NCBI GenBank assembly: GCA_963766935.1
Contig: CAVYBY010000002.1
Location: 62,001-126,000 of the forward strand
Reading direction: 5' to 3'
Origin: CAVYBY01 sp963766935
Lineage (GTDB): Bacteria; Actinomycetota; UBA4738; HRBIN12
Length of the DNA: 64,000 nucleotides
Part shown: positions 1-10,348 of the stretch, one piece after another
Layout of the letters: every line of letters begins with the position of its first letter
Numbering within the stretch: the first letter of the stretch is position 1
Program-made: the position numbers and the translations under genes
The notes under the pieces: model-generated
The model's input: the letters and a program-made list of their open reading frames with translations, nothing else
Told to the model about the DNA's origin: nothing
Databases searched by the model: none

Positions 1-1082
<1,082 letters not shown>

Positions 1083-1106
1083 GTTCGATCGGCTCCTCTC
1101 GTAGTC

Positions 1107-1583
1107 CTAGGCGGTGGCGGGCGCGTTCGCCGTGTCCTCGGCGGCGGCCTGGATCGACGTCACGATGTTGATGTATCCGGTGCAGCGGCAGATGTTGCCC
1201 GAGATCGCCCAGCGGACGTCCTCTTCGCTCGGATGCGGGTTCTTCTCGATCAGGGCGTGCCCGACGAGCATCATGCCCGGCGTGCAGAACCCGCACTGCA
1301 GGCCGTGGTGCTCCTTGAACGCGGCCTGGATCGGATCGAGCCCGCCGGCGGCGAGCCCTTCGACGGTCGTGATCTCCCGTCCGGCGGCCTGGACCCCGAA
1401 CATCGTGCACGACTTCACGGGCGTCCCGTCGACGAGCACGGTGCACGCGCCGCAGCTGGTGGTGTCGCACCCGACATGGGTGCCGGTCAGCTCCAGATCC
1501 TCACGGATCACGTGGACCAGGAGCCTGCGGGGCTCGAGATCGAGCTTCTGCTCGGCCCCGTTGACGGTAAACGTGGTCTCCAT
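1107..1583 (-). CDS. coxS: Carbon monoxide dehydrogenase small (2Fe-2S) subunit, form I operon
   Basis: This 158-residue iron-sulfur subunit carries electrons from the molybdenum site of CoxL to the FAD of CoxM. All eight cysteine ligands are present: C39, C44, C47 and C59 in the plant-ferredoxin-type cluster domain, and C97, C100, C132 and C134 in the all-helical C-terminal domain (motifs GLQCGFCTPGM and ICRCTGY). Length is normal for the family. The ATG is preceded by GGAGG. It lies between coxM (45 bases upstream) and coxL (24 bases downstream) in the same transcription direction. A second coxS, with the same cysteine pattern but different sequence, lies at 3838-4314 in the divergent operon. 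Confidence 0.95.
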   Translation of the reverse strand: METTFTVNGAEQKLDLEPRRLLVHVIREDLELTGTHVGCDTTSCGACTVLVDGTPVKSCTMFGVQAAGREITTVEGLAAGGLDPIQAAFKEHHGLQCGFCTPGMMLVGHALIEKNPHPSEEDVRWAISGNICRCTGYINIVTSIQAAAEDTANAPATA

Positions 1584-1627
1584 CGCTCTCTACCTCCGCT
1601 TCTTGGGCTCCGCTGTCGGCCGCCCGC

Positions 1628-2497
1628 TCAGGCCGCGCCGGCCATCTCGGCGGCACTGGCGAGCCCGCGTCGCACGAACACGTCCACCACGTGCTTCTTG
1701 TAGGTGTCGGAACCGCGGACGTCGCTGACCGGGGTGGCGACCTCCGCCGCAAGGCGACCGGCCTCCGCGAAGGCTTCCTCGCCGGGTGTGGCGCCGGCGA
1801 GCGACTGCTCGGCGGCGGTCGCCTTCGTGTTCGTGAGCCCGACCGCGGTCAGACCGATGCCGGCCCGCCCGATCGTTCCGTTGGACATCTCCAGATAGAC
1901 GGCGGCAGCGACCGTGGCGAAGTCGCCGATCTTGCGCTCCAGCTTCAGGTACGCGCCGCCGAACCGGGCGGGCGGTGACGGAACGCGGATCTCGGTGAGG
2001 ATCTCGTCGGGGCGAAGCGCCGTCTGGAAGGTGTCGACGAACAGCTCCGTGGCGGGAACCTCCCGCTCGCCGCTCTTGCTGCGCAGGATCACGCTCGCTC
2101 CCACCGCGAGCATGACCGAGCCCAGGTCGCCGGCGGGATCGGCGTGGGCGATCGAGCCCCCGATCGTGCCGAGGTTCCGCACGAGCGGATCGGCGATCTG
2201 CGGCGCCGCGGCCGAAATCGTCGGATAGCGCGCCGACACGACCTCCGAGGCGGCCAGTTGGTTGTGGCGGACGAGCGTGCCGATGTGCAGCGACCCGTCC
2301 TTCTCCTCGATCGTGTCGAGCCCCTGGATCCGGTTCACATCGATCAAATGGCCCGGTGAGGCGAACCGGAGCTTCATCATCGGGATCAGGCTCTGTCCGC
2401 CGGCAAGGATCTTGGCGTCGTCGCCGTGTTCGGCGAGGAGGTCCAATGCCTCTTCGATCGTCGACGGACAGTGGTACTCGAAGCGCGATGGCAGCAT
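1628..2497 (-). CDS. coxM: Carbon monoxide dehydrogenase medium (FAD-binding) subunit, form I operon
   Basis: This 289-residue flavoprotein subunit passes electrons from the 2Fe-2S clusters to the respiratory chain. It shows the two FAD/pyrophosphate motifs of the family, AGGQS near residue 33 and TIGGS near residue 113, followed by the CO-dehydrogenase flavoprotein C-terminal domain. The ATG has a strong GGGGGGAAG ribosome site. It is the first structural gene of a leftward coxM-coxS-coxL set, the order typical of form I operons. The 102 bases separating it from the upstream xdhC/coxF-like gene could hold a promoter, but I could not define one. Confidence 0.93.
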   Translation of the reverse strand: MLPSRFEYHCPSTIEEALDLLAEHGDDAKILAGGQSLIPMMKLRFASPGHLIDVNRIQGLDTIEEKDGSLHIGTLVRHNQLAASEVVSARYPTISAAAPQIADPLVRNLGTIGGSIAHADPAGDLGSVMLAVGASVILRSKSGEREVPATELFVDTFQTALRPDEILTEIRVPSPPARFGGAYLKLERKIGDFATVAAAVYLEMSNGTIGRAGIGLTAVGLTNTKATAAEQSLAGATPGEEAFAEAGRLAAEVATPVSDVRGSDTYKKHVVDVFVRRGLASAAEMAGAA

Positions 2498-2599
2498 CGC
2501 GAGCTTCCCCCCTTCGAGTCGAACAGCATGGGCCGCTATGAGAACAACGGTCCGGCATACGATTCCATCACGGCCCCCCGGCAGTGGGCAAGTCGGACC

Positions 2600-3733
2600 T
2601 TACCGGGCCTCGGCGCCGGGCCGGGGGCGGTCGTGGATCGGGCCGGGGCGCTCCTTGAGGAACCCCCCGCGCCGTCCGCGCCGGACGGCGACGATCTCGG
2701 CGACGATCGAGCCGGCGATCTCCTCGGGTCCTTCGCCGCCCAGGTCGAGTCCGGCCGGACCGTGGATCCGCTCGCGGTCCGCCCGGGTGACGGTTGCGCC
2801 CTCCTTCTGCAACTCCATCAGCATGCGTTCGGTGCGCGCGGCCGGCCCGAGCATCCCGATGTAGGCCGCCGGCGAGCCGAGGAACGACCGGACGTACCCC
2901 TTGTCGCGCAGGAAGTTGTGCGTCATGACGACGACGAACGTTCGCTCGTCCGCCGCCGCCGCCGTCGCGGCGTCCTCCGGGCGCTCCACGCTCACGAAGC
3001 CCGCGGCCTCGGGATAGCGCTCGCGGGTCAGGAACCCGGGCCGGTCGTCGACGACCACCGGATGCCACCCCAGCCCGTCCGCGGCCCGTACGAGTGGGAT
3101 CGCGTCGTGGCCGGCCCCGCAGACCAGCAGGCGAAGCGGGGGCTCGAGCACCTCGACGAACGCCCGGACACCGCCGGGCAGGTCGCAGATCTCCGATCGC
3201 CCCTCGTCGAGGAGACGGTTCGCTGCCTCGGCCGCGGCATCGTCGACCAGCGGATCGCCGAGCGATCCCTCGGCGGAGCCGTCCGGGGTGACGACCATCC
3301 GGGACCCGGACTCGACGCCGGCGAGCTCGGATTCGAGCACCGTGACCACGCAGATGGGCCGCTCCTCCTCGAGGGCCATCCGCAGCGCCCGCGCGACCTC
3401 GGCGGCCCGTTCGGCCGGCTCGACGAACACCTCGATCGCGCCGTTGCACCCGAGACCGAGCCCCCAGACCTCGTCATCGTCGGCCGTGAGGTCCCAGCCG
3501 GCAAGCCGGGCACGTCCCTCTCGCATCACGACCCGCGCCACGTCGGCGACGTCGCCTTCGAGGCAGCCGCCGCTGATGTTGCCGATCGGCGCGCCCTCTT
3601 CGGGAACCAGCAGGCGCGCGCCGGGCCGGCGGTAGGTGGATCCACGGACGGCCACGATCGTCGCGAGCGCCATCCGCTCGCCCTTCTCCGACAGGGACTC
3701 GATCGCGGCGAGGACGTCGGCGATCTCGCTCAC
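2600..3733 (-). CDS. XdhC/CoxF family molybdenum-cofactor maturation protein
   Basis: This 377-residue protein belongs to the XdhC/CoxI/CoxF family, which binds molybdenum cofactor and helps load and sulfurate it in xanthine dehydrogenase-type enzymes. The N-terminal XdhC_CoxI domain shows GSTYRRPGARLLV near residue 31 and the LGLGCNG motif near residue 92. The C-terminal half is a Rossmann-type XdhC_C domain (LLVCGAGHDAIPLV near 210). The start is GTG at 3733. It is read toward coxMSL and faces away from the second cox operon across 104 bases, so it could serve both. I cannot tell CoxF from CoxI from sequence alone. Confidence 0.85.
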   Translation of the reverse strand: MSEIADVLAAIESLSEKGERMALATIVAVRGSTYRRPGARLLVPEEGAPIGNISGGCLEGDVADVARVVMREGRARLAGWDLTADDDEVWGLGLGCNGAIEVFVEPAERAAEVARALRMALEEERPICVVTVLESELAGVESGSRMVVTPDGSAEGSLGDPLVDDAAAEAANRLLDEGRSEICDLPGGVRAFVEVLEPPLRLLVCGAGHDAIPLVRAADGLGWHPVVVDDRPGFLTRERYPEAAGFVSVERPEDAATAAAADERTFVVVMTHNFLRDKGYVRSFLGSPAAYIGMLGPAARTERMLMELQKEGATVTRADRERIHGPAGLDLGGEGPEEIAGSIVAEIVAVRRGRRGGFLKERPGPIHDRPRPGAEAR

Positions 3734-3837
3734 GCACCGATGGTAGTCGCCGGGCCGGATTCGCGCGCCCGCGGCGACCCGACTAGACTTCGTCGCCGCC
3801 GGGTCTCCGGCTACCCGCGCGCGAAAGGGGGTTCGCC

Positions 3838-4314
3838 GTGACGAGCATCGCCGTCACCGTGAACGGGGAGGAACGCGAGGCGGAAGTCGAGCCGCGAACG
3901 CTGCTCGTCTACTTCCTTCGCGAGCACTTGGGATTGACCGGCACCAACGTCGGCTGCGACACCTCGTCCTGCGGCGCCTGCACCGTGTGGCTCGACGGCG
4001 AGTCCGTGAAGTCGTGCACGCTCCTGGCCGTCCAGGCCGACGGCCGCGAGGTCACCACGATCGAGGCGCTGGCCTCCGACGGAACGATGCACCCCATGCA
4101 GGACGCGTTCCATCGCAACCACGGTCTTCAGTGCGGCTACTGCACGCCCGGAATGATCATGGCGGCCACGAGCTACCTGAAGGAGAACCCGAGCCCGACC
4201 GAGCAGGAGGTCCGCGAGGCCCTCGAGGGGAACCTCTGCCGCTGCACGGGCTACCAGAACATCGTGAAGTCCGTTCTCGACGCCGCCGGTCAGATGAGCG
4301 GCGCCGGGGCCTGA
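3838..4314 (+). CDS. coxS: CO dehydrogenase-type small (2Fe-2S) subunit, form II operon
   Basis: This second small subunit of 158 residues has ligands C40, C45, C48 and C60 in the first domain and C99, C102, C134 and C136 in the second (GLQCGYCTPGM, LCRCTGY). The start is GTG at 3838, with AAAGGGGG a few bases upstream. It leads a rightward S-L-M operon and lies 13 bases before coxL2. Its role is electron transfer between the molybdenum site and the flavin subunit. Such operons are called form II CODH, but their physiological substrate is unsettled, so CO oxidation by this set is not assured. Confidence 0.93.
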   Translation: MTSIAVTVNGEEREAEVEPRTLLVYFLREHLGLTGTNVGCDTSSCGACTVWLDGESVKSCTLLAVQADGREVTTIEALASDGTMHPMQDAFHRNHGLQCGYCTPGMIMAATSYLKENPSPTEQEVREALEGNLCRCTGYQNIVKSVLDAAGQMSGAGA

Positions 4315-4327
4315 GGGGGGAGCGCCG

Positions 4328-6688
4328 ATGGTCGCCACGGAGAAGTTCATCGGGCAGACCGTCCTTCGCAAGGAGGACCCGGAGCTCGTGACGGGACAGG
4401 CCCACTACATCGACAACTGGACGATGCCCGGCATGGTGTGGATGGCGCTCGTTCGTCCTCCCTACGTGCATGCGACGATCGAAGCGATCGACACCTCGAC
4501 CGCGGCGGCGATGCCCGGGGTCCTCGGCGTGTTCACGGGAACCGACCTCGGTCTGGGCGCGCTGCCGTTCGTGTGGCCGATCACCGAGGACATCAAGGTG
4601 CCGGTTCACTACCCGCTCGCGACCGACAAGATTCGCTACGCGGGCGACGCCGTCGCCGTCGTCCTCGCCGAGACACGCGAGCAGGCGTCCGACGCCGCAG
4701 AGACGGTCACCGTCAAGGCGAAGGAGCTGGCTGCAGTCACCGACATCGAAGAGGCCGCGAAGGACGGGGTGCTCATCCACGAGGACCTCGGCACCAACGT
4801 GGTCGTGCACTGGTCCCACGGGGGGGCCGGCGACCAGTCGGTCTTCGACACGGCTCCGGTGATCGTGAAGGAGCGCTATCACCAGCCGCGGCTCATCCCC
4901 AACGCGATGGAGCCGCGCGGGTGTCTCGCGTACGGGATCCAGGCGATGGACGAGTGGACGCTCGTGTCGTCCACGCAGATCCCGCACATCGCCAAGGTGA
5001 CGCTCTCGGGCGTCGTCGGCATCCCCGAGTCGAAGCTCCGGGTGATCGCCCCCGACGTCGGCGGCGGCTTCGGCTCGAAGCTGAACGTCTACGCCGAGGA
5101 GGCGATCGCGCTCGGCTTGGCGCGCAAGCTCGGCAGGCCGGTGAAGTGGATCGAGGAGCGCGACGAGAACTACGTCGCGACGACCCACGGGCGAGGTGTG
5201 ACGCACGACGTGACCCTGGCGGCCGACGAGAGCGGCAAGCTCATCGGCATGAAGTTCGTCGAGCTCGCCGACATGGGCGCCTACTACCAGCTGCTCACCC
5301 CGGGAATCCCGGAGCTGGGCGGCTGGGTCTACATGGGGCCCTACGACCCCTCGACCTACTGGTACGAGTTCCGTGGGGTGCTCACGAACTCGACCCCGAC
5401 CGACGCGTATCGGGGAGCCGGCCGCCCCGAGGCCACGTACGTCGTGGAGCGGGCGATGGACGCGCTTGCCAGGAAGGTCGGGAAGGACCCGGCGGAGCTT
5501 CGCCGGCTCAATCTCCATGCGCCGTTCGACGAGGCCACGACGTTCATCTGCGGACTCAACGTCGACTCGGGCAACTACGAGCCGGCGCTCGACAAGGCGC
5601 TCGAGATGTCCGACTACACCGCGACGCGCACCGAGCAGGCGGCGCGCCGCGATCGGGGCGACGTCAAGCAGCTGGGGATCGGGGTCACCACCTACATCGA
5701 GATGTGCGGCCTGGCGCCCTCGAACATCCTCGGCGCGCTGCGCTACGCGGCCGGCGGCTGGGACGGCGCGACGATCGAGTGCCTGCCGACCGGCAAGGTG
5801 ATCGTCAAGACGGGGACGTCGCCGCACGGCCAGGGGCACGAGACCTCTTGGTCGCAGATCGTGGCCGACGGCCTGGGCGTGAAGCCCGACGACGTGGAGG
5901 TGTTGCACGGCGACACCCAGATCACGCCGCTCGGGATGGACACCTACGGGTCGCGGTCGCTCTCCGTGGGTGGCGTCGCGCTGCACTTCGCCATGGAGAA
6001 GATCAAGGCGAAGGCGAGGACGATCGCCGCCCACGAGCTGGAGGTGGCCGAAGACGACCTCGAGTGGACCGACGGCGCCCTTCGGGTGAAGGGCGCGCCG
6101 GACAAGGCGAAGACGATCCCGGAGATCGCGCTCTCCGCCTGGCACGCGCACAGCCTGCCCGAGGGGACGGAGCCGGCCCTCGCCGAGACGGCGATCTACG
6201 ACCCGCCCAACTTCACGTGGCCGTCGGGCACGCACATCTGCATCGTCGAGGTCGACACCGAGACGGGAAAGACGGAGATCCTCAAGTACGTGGCCGTCGA
6301 CGATTGCGGCACGGTGATCAACCCGCAGATCGTCGAGGGTCAGGTGCACGGCGGGGTCACCCAGGGGATCGCCGAAGCGCTGTACGAGGAGGCGATCTAC
6401 GACGAGTCGGGCAACCTCACGACGAGCACGATGACGCAGTACCTCGTGCCGGGTGCGACCGAGGTCCCGCACATGATCACCGACAGCAGCATGGAAACGC
6501 CGTCGACGACCAACCCGCTCGGCGTCAAGGGCATCGGTGAGGCCGGCACGATCGCGGCCCCGCCCACCGTGTTGAACGCGGTGATCGACGCCGTCAGCCA
6601 TCTGGGCGTGACGGACATCGGCAAGCCGGCGTCGCCGGAGCGCGTGTGGAGAGCCATCCAAGCGGCGAAGACAGGGGGTGCGGCATGA
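4328..6688 (+). CDS. coxL: CO dehydrogenase-type large (molybdopterin) subunit, form II
   Basis: This complete 786-residue molybdenum hydroxylase large subunit has an aldehyde oxidase/xanthine dehydrogenase a/b hammerhead N-terminal domain and Moco-binding domains. DVGGGFGSKL lies near residue 245 and the active-site loop AYRGAGR near residue 360. That loop is the signature of form II (putative) CO dehydrogenases; form I has AYxCSFR with the copper-ligand cysteine, absent here. The C-terminal GVKGIGEAGT motif is intact. The next gene overlaps its stop codon by four bases, so translation is probably coupled. The substrate is uncertain: CO, or another small molecule of the xanthine dehydrogenase family. 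Confidence 0.93.
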   Translation: MVATEKFIGQTVLRKEDPELVTGQAHYIDNWTMPGMVWMALVRPPYVHATIEAIDTSTAAAMPGVLGVFTGTDLGLGALPFVWPITEDIKVPVHYPLATDKIRYAGDAVAVVLAETREQASDAAETVTVKAKELAAVTDIEEAAKDGVLIHEDLGTNVVVHWSHGGAGDQSVFDTAPVIVKERYHQPRLIPNAMEPRGCLAYGIQAMDEWTLVSSTQIPHIAKVTLSGVVGIPESKLRVIAPDVGGGFGSKLNVYAEEAIALGLARKLGRPVKWIEERDENYVATTHGRGVTHDVTLAADESGKLIGMKFVELADMGAYYQLLTPGIPELGGWVYMGPYDPSTYWYEFRGVLTNSTPTDAYRGAGRPEATYVVERAMDALARKVGKDPAELRRLNLHAPFDEATTFICGLNVDSGNYEPALDKALEMSDYTATRTEQAARRDRGDVKQLGIGVTTYIEMCGLAPSNILGALRYAAGGWDGATIECLPTGKVIVKTGTSPHGQGHETSWSQIVADGLGVKPDDVEVLHGDTQITPLGMDTYGSRSLSVGGVALHFAMEKIKAKARTIAAHELEVAEDDLEWTDGALRVKGAPDKAKTIPEIALSAWHAHSLPEGTEPALAETAIYDPPNFTWPSGTHICIVEVDTETGKTEILKYVAVDDCGTVINPQIVEGQVHGGVTQGIAEALYEEAIYDESGNLTTSTMTQYLVPGATEVPHMITDSSMETPSTTNPLGVKGIGEAGTIAAPPTVLNAVIDAVSHLGVTDIGKPASPERVWRAIQAAKTGGAA

Positions 6689-7506
6689 TCCCGGCCGCGT
6701 TCGACTACGAGCGGGCAGAGAGCATCGACGGGGCGATCGCCTCGCTGTCGGCCGATCCCGAGGCGAAGCTGCTCGCCGGCGGGCACTCGCTCCTGCCGCA
6801 GATGCGTCTGCGGTTCGTGCGGCCCTCGAAGCTGGTCGACATCGGCCGCCTTCGCGACCTCTCGTACATCCGGGAGGACGGCGACGCGGTCGCGATCGGT
6901 GCGCTCAGCCGCCATCACGACGTGGCCGGCAGCGATGCGCTGCACGACCTGTGCCCGATCGTGTCGTATGCGGCCGGACTCATCGGCGACCCGCAGGTTC
7001 GTCATGTGGGAACGATCGGCGGGTCCGTCGTGCACGGCGACCCCGCGTCGGACATGCCGTCGGTGCTGATGGCCCTTGACGCGGAGTTCGTTGCGCGCGG
7101 CCCGGGCGGCGAGCGGCGCATCGCCGCCGCCGACATGTTCACCGGGCTGTTCCAGACGTCTCTGGCCGCCGACGAGGTTCTCACCGAGATCCGCGTGCCC
7201 AAGACCGCCGGCCGTGGGTGGAGCTATCTCAAGTTCCACCGCCGGGCGCAGGACTGGGCGATCGTCGGGGTGGCGGCGCTGAACGGCAGCAGCCCCGCCG
7301 TCGCGCTCACGAACATGGCGCTGACGCCGATCCGCGCGGCCGGGGTCGAGGAGGCGCTCGGCGGCGGTTCGGATGTGGCGGCCGCCGCGGCCCGGGCCGA
7401 CGAGGGCACGGCCCCGCCCGACGACGCGTTCGCCAGTGCCGAATACCGTCGTGAGCTCTCGAAGGTGCTCGTCCGGCGGGCGCTGGAGGAAGCCGCCGGG
7501 GGATAG
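6685..7506 (+). CDS. coxM: CO dehydrogenase-type medium (FAD-binding) subunit, form II operon
   Basis: This 273-residue flavoprotein subunit begins MIPAAFDYERAESI. I chose the ATG at 6685 because it overlaps the coxL2 stop (ATGA), has ACAGGGGG upstream, and matches the usual family N-terminus; a longer in-frame start at 6646 would lie inside coxL2. FAD motifs are AGGHS near residue 32 and TIGGS near residue 110. It completes the S-L-M order typical of form II operons. It is somewhat shorter at the C-terminus than coxM1 but otherwise normal. Confidence 0.93.
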   Translation: MIPAAFDYERAESIDGAIASLSADPEAKLLAGGHSLLPQMRLRFVRPSKLVDIGRLRDLSYIREDGDAVAIGALSRHHDVAGSDALHDLCPIVSYAAGLIGDPQVRHVGTIGGSVVHGDPASDMPSVLMALDAEFVARGPGGERRIAAADMFTGLFQTSLAADEVLTEIRVPKTAGRGWSYLKFHRRAQDWAIVGVAALNGSSPAVALTNMALTPIRAAGVEEALGGGSDVAAAAARADEGTAPPDDAFASAEYRRELSKVLVRRALEEAAGG

Positions 7507-7595
7507 CCGTCCGGCCTCGCCGGGACTCGACGAACGCGAATCGATAGCCGTCGGAGCACCCTGCTTCTTTGACGGGGCCCCATCGCACTGATTCG

Positions 7596-8522
7596 ATGGG
7601 GGGCGTGGGACTCCTGGGGTCCGTTGGATCCGTCCTGGTGGCCGCCCGGAAGCCGTGGGCCGACCGGCTGGGGGATTGGTTCATCAAGGGCGGGTGGCAC
7701 GTGTTGGCGATCCTCGTCGTCGCCGTCGCCGTGCACCTGCTCGCCCGCCACGTCGTTCACCGGTTCCAGCGAAAGATCGAAGGGTCGCCGAGCTTCACCC
7801 AGGAGCTGAGCCTCCAGCGGGCGGCCACCCTGACCCACGCGCTCTCGACCGCGTTGATCGTCGGCATCTGGCTGATCGCCATCCTCTTGGTGTTCGGGGA
7901 GATCGGCCTCAACCTCGCGCCGCTGCTCGCGTCGGCCGGTGTCGCCGGCGTCGCGCTCGGGTTCGGCGCCCAGAGCCTCGTCAAGGACACGCTCTCGGGT
8001 TTCTTCATCCTCCTCGAGAACCAGTTCGGCGTCGGCGACGTGATCGAGACCCAGACGACCGGGGGAACCGTCGCCGGCAAGGTGGAGCTGCTGACGCTCC
8101 GCGTCACATCGCTTCGCAACTTCGACGGCACCTTGCACTTCATCCCGAACGGCAACATCCAGGTCGTGTCGAACCGCTCGAAGGGCTGGGGACGCGCGAT
8201 CGTCGATGTCCGCCTTGCCTACGGGGAGGACGTCGAGCGAGTTCGGAACATCCTCGACGATCTGTTCGACGAGATCGAATCCGAGGGGTTGTTCGACGGC
8301 TGGCTGACGACGCGGCCGGGCGTGCTGGGCGTCGAGCGGCTTTCCGACTTCGCCGTCGTCATCCGGGTGACGGCGGACACGCGGCCGTCCAAGCGGATCG
8401 ATTCCGAGCGCCGTCTCCGCGAGCTGATCGCGCGGCGGCTCGCCCGTGAGGGAATCCGCGTCCCGACGCCCCCGGGCATGACCTCCTCCGCCTCGACCGA
8501 CCCCAACCTCGGCGGGACCTGA
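7596..8522 (+). CDS. MscS-family mechanosensitive ion channel
   Basis: This inner-membrane channel opens under membrane tension to release solutes in osmotic downshock. Hydrophobic segments lie near residues 25-45 and 80-105. The pore-lining helix is glycine/alanine-rich (ASAGVAGVALGFGAQSLV), followed by the family stretch GFFILLENQFGVGD and the cytoplasmic beta and alpha/beta domains. It is about 308 residues if it starts at the ATG at 7596; an in-frame TTG at 7569 would add nine residues, and neither has a clear ribosome site. It stands alone, between coxM2 and a convergent methyltransferase. Confidence 0.88.
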   Translation: MGGVGLLGSVGSVLVAARKPWADRLGDWFIKGGWHVLAILVVAVAVHLLARHVVHRFQRKIEGSPSFTQELSLQRAATLTHALSTALIVGIWLIAILLVFGEIGLNLAPLLASAGVAGVALGFGAQSLVKDTLSGFFILLENQFGVGDVIETQTTGGTVAGKVELLTLRVTSLRNFDGTLHFIPNGNIQVVSNRSKGWGRAIVDVRLAYGEDVERVRNILDDLFDEIESEGLFDGWLTTRPGVLGVERLSDFAVVIRVTADTRPSKRIDSERRLRELIARRLAREGIRVPTPPGMTSSASTDPNLGGT

Positions 8523-8532
8523 CCCCGGCCGT

Positions 8533-9363
8533 CTACTCGGCCGGCCGGCGCGGATGACCGAACCGCAGGAGCGTGACGGTCGGGCGCCGTGGGCCGGCGA
8601 AGGGAATTCTGCCGATGCGCGGGATCAGCCACCCGATCGCGCCGCGGCCGCGAGGGAGCGGGACGTCGCGTACCGAGACGATGCCCGGGTGGATCGACGC
8701 GAGGTCCGCGCGTTCGTTCGAGTCCATCGACCACGGCATCGGCGGCGGCCGGAATCCGCCGGGCGTCGCCATCGCCCCGCTGTGGGTCTTGGCCCCGAAC
8801 CACCGCGGCATCGCGTCGAAGACAAGGCCCCCGCCGGGGAACCGCTCCGCCATCGCCGCGATCAGCTCGCGTACCTCAGCCGGTTGCAGGTACATGAAGA
8901 GACCTTGTGCGGTCACGAGCGGGCCGCGGGGCTCGTCGACCTCGTCGATCCATGTGAGGTCGAGCACGGATCGAGCGACCAGCCTCCGCCGCTCCTCGGC
9001 CGGCAGCACCCGGCGTTCGAGATCGGTCACCTCGGGAAGCTCGACCGAGATCCACCGGACCCGGCCGTTGTCCACGCGCCAGAACTGCGTCTCCAGGCCT
9101 TCGCCCAGTGCGACGACCGTCCCGTCCGGCCGGGCCTTGAGGTATCGCTCGATCACACGGTCGAATGCCCGCGCCCGAAGCGCCTGCCAGTGGCCCATCC
9201 AGGGATCCCCGAACCGCTCGGCGAATGGATAGTCGATCCTCTCGACGAGCTCGACGGCCATCGGATCGCGGATCACGCCGTCGTCGCGGCGCGCCTCGGC
9301 CGCTCGCTGGTACAGGGTCCACAACAGGGTCTCGGAGACACCGGTCAGCATCTGGTCGTTCAT
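8533..9363 (-). CDS. Class I SAM-dependent methyltransferase, leucine carboxyl methyltransferase/TcmP-like family
   Basis: This is probably an O-methyltransferase of the COG3315 type. It begins MNDQMLTGVSETLL. Family marks are VIRDPMAVEL near residue 33, a glycine-poor SAM site VALGEGLETQFWR near residue 82, the acidic loop ISVELPEVTDLERR, and TAQGLFMYL near residue 145. I chose the ATG at 9363, which follows GGGGGTGATG; the longer frame to 9456 lacks support. The ~276-residue length is normal. The substrate cannot be read from sequence. It faces away from the coxD-like gene across ~100 bases and converges on mscS. Confidence 0.82.
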   Translation of the reverse strand: MNDQMLTGVSETLLWTLYQRAAEARRDDGVIRDPMAVELVERIDYPFAERFGDPWMGHWQALRARAFDRVIERYLKARPDGTVVALGEGLETQFWRVDNGRVRWISVELPEVTDLERRVLPAEERRRLVARSVLDLTWIDEVDEPRGPLVTAQGLFMYLQPAEVRELIAAMAERFPGGGLVFDAMPRWFGAKTHSGAMATPGGFRPPPMPWSMDSNERADLASIHPGIVSVRDVPLPRGRGAIGWLIPRIGRIPFAGPRRPTVTLLRFGHPRRPAE

Positions 9364-9463
9364 CTCGTCATCACCCCCGTTCGATCCATCCTCGCAGCCT
9401 CGTCGAGTTGCGACGAACGCCGACATGGGCGGCGGCGGGCCGCACCCCGGTAGCATGGCGTCC

Positions 9464-10348
9464 GTGTCCGAAGGCTTTCCGTTCGGTTCGGTGGATGAGC
9501 TCCAGTCGGAGCTGCGCGCCGGTTCCTATCTGGCCGATCGCGGGCTCGCGACGGCGATCTACCTGGCGCTCTCGCTCAACAGGCCGCTGCTGCTCGAAGG
9601 CGAAGCGGGCGTCGGCAAGACCGAGGTCGCGAAGGTGCTCGCCGGGCTGCTGGGGCGCCGCCTGATCCGGCTCCAGTGCTACGAGGGAATCGACGCGTCG
9701 CAGGCGCTCTATGAGTGGAATTACTCGCGGCAGTTGATCGCCGTCCGGGCGATGGATGCGAACGATGCCACGACGGAGGTCGAGGACCTCTTCGGACCGG
9801 AGTTCCTGGTGGAGCGGCCGCTGCTCGCCGCCATCCGCGCCGGCGACCGGGCCGTGCTGCTCGTCGACGAGCTGGATCGAGCCGACGACGAGTTCGAGGC
9901 CTTCCTGCTGGAGATCCTCTCGGAGTTCGTCGTCACCATCCCCGAGATCGGTCCGGTCGCGGCCGACTCGCCGCCGGCCGTCGTCGTCACCTCGAACCGC
10001 ACCCGCGAGCTGCACGACGCGCTCAAGCGACGGTGCCTGTACCACTGGATCGACCATCCCGAGCTGGACCGCGAGGTCGAGATCGTCCGCACGCGGGCGC
10101 CGCACGTGGGCGAGAAGCTCGCCCGCGACGTGGCCGCCGCCGTGGCGCGGCTTCGCGAGCTCGACCTGGCGAAGCTCCCCGGGGTCGCCGAGACGATCGA
10201 TTGGGCGAACGCGCTCGCGTTTCTCGGCGCCGACCGCCTCACCGAGCCTCTCGCGGCCGACACGCTGGGCTCGGTCGTCAAGGATCACGAGGATCAGGAG
10301 CTGGTTGCGGCACGTCTCGCCGATATCGTCGGCGAGCGCGATGCCTGA
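9464..10348 (+). CDS. coxD: MoxR-type AAA+ ATPase, CoxD-like
   Basis: This MoxR-family AAA+ chaperone carries Walker A GEAGVGKTE near residue 48 and Walker B VLLVDELDRAD near residue 128, with sensor VVVTSNRTREL. CoxD of this family helps assemble the Mo/Cu active site of form I CO dehydrogenase. The next gene is a CoxE-like VWA partner overlapping by eight bases, and two CODH operons lie within 2 kb, so that role is likely here, though MoxR-VWA pairs also serve other enzymes. The GTG at 9464 is preferred because a TAGCAT -10-like hexamer ends seven bases upstream, a leaderless arrangement; in-frame ATGs at 9425 and 9455 overlap or precede it. Confidence 0.82.
   Translation: MSEGFPFGSVDELQSELRAGSYLADRGLATAIYLALSLNRPLLLEGEAGVGKTEVAKVLAGLLGRRLIRLQCYEGIDASQALYEWNYSRQLIAVRAMDANDATTEVEDLFGPEFLVERPLLAAIRAGDRAVLLVDELDRADDEFEAFLLEILSEFVVTIPEIGPVAADSPPAVVVTSNRTRELHDALKRRCLYHWIDHPELDREVEIVRTRAPHVGEKLARDVAAAVARLRELDLAKLPGVAETIDWANALAFLGADRLTEPLAADTLGSVVKDHEDQELVAARLADIVGERDA

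Noticed and set aside
4157..6661. 834-codon leftward frame opposite coxL2
   Set aside because: Antisense shadow rich in Arg/Asp/His with no domain; coxL2 is unambiguous on the + strand.
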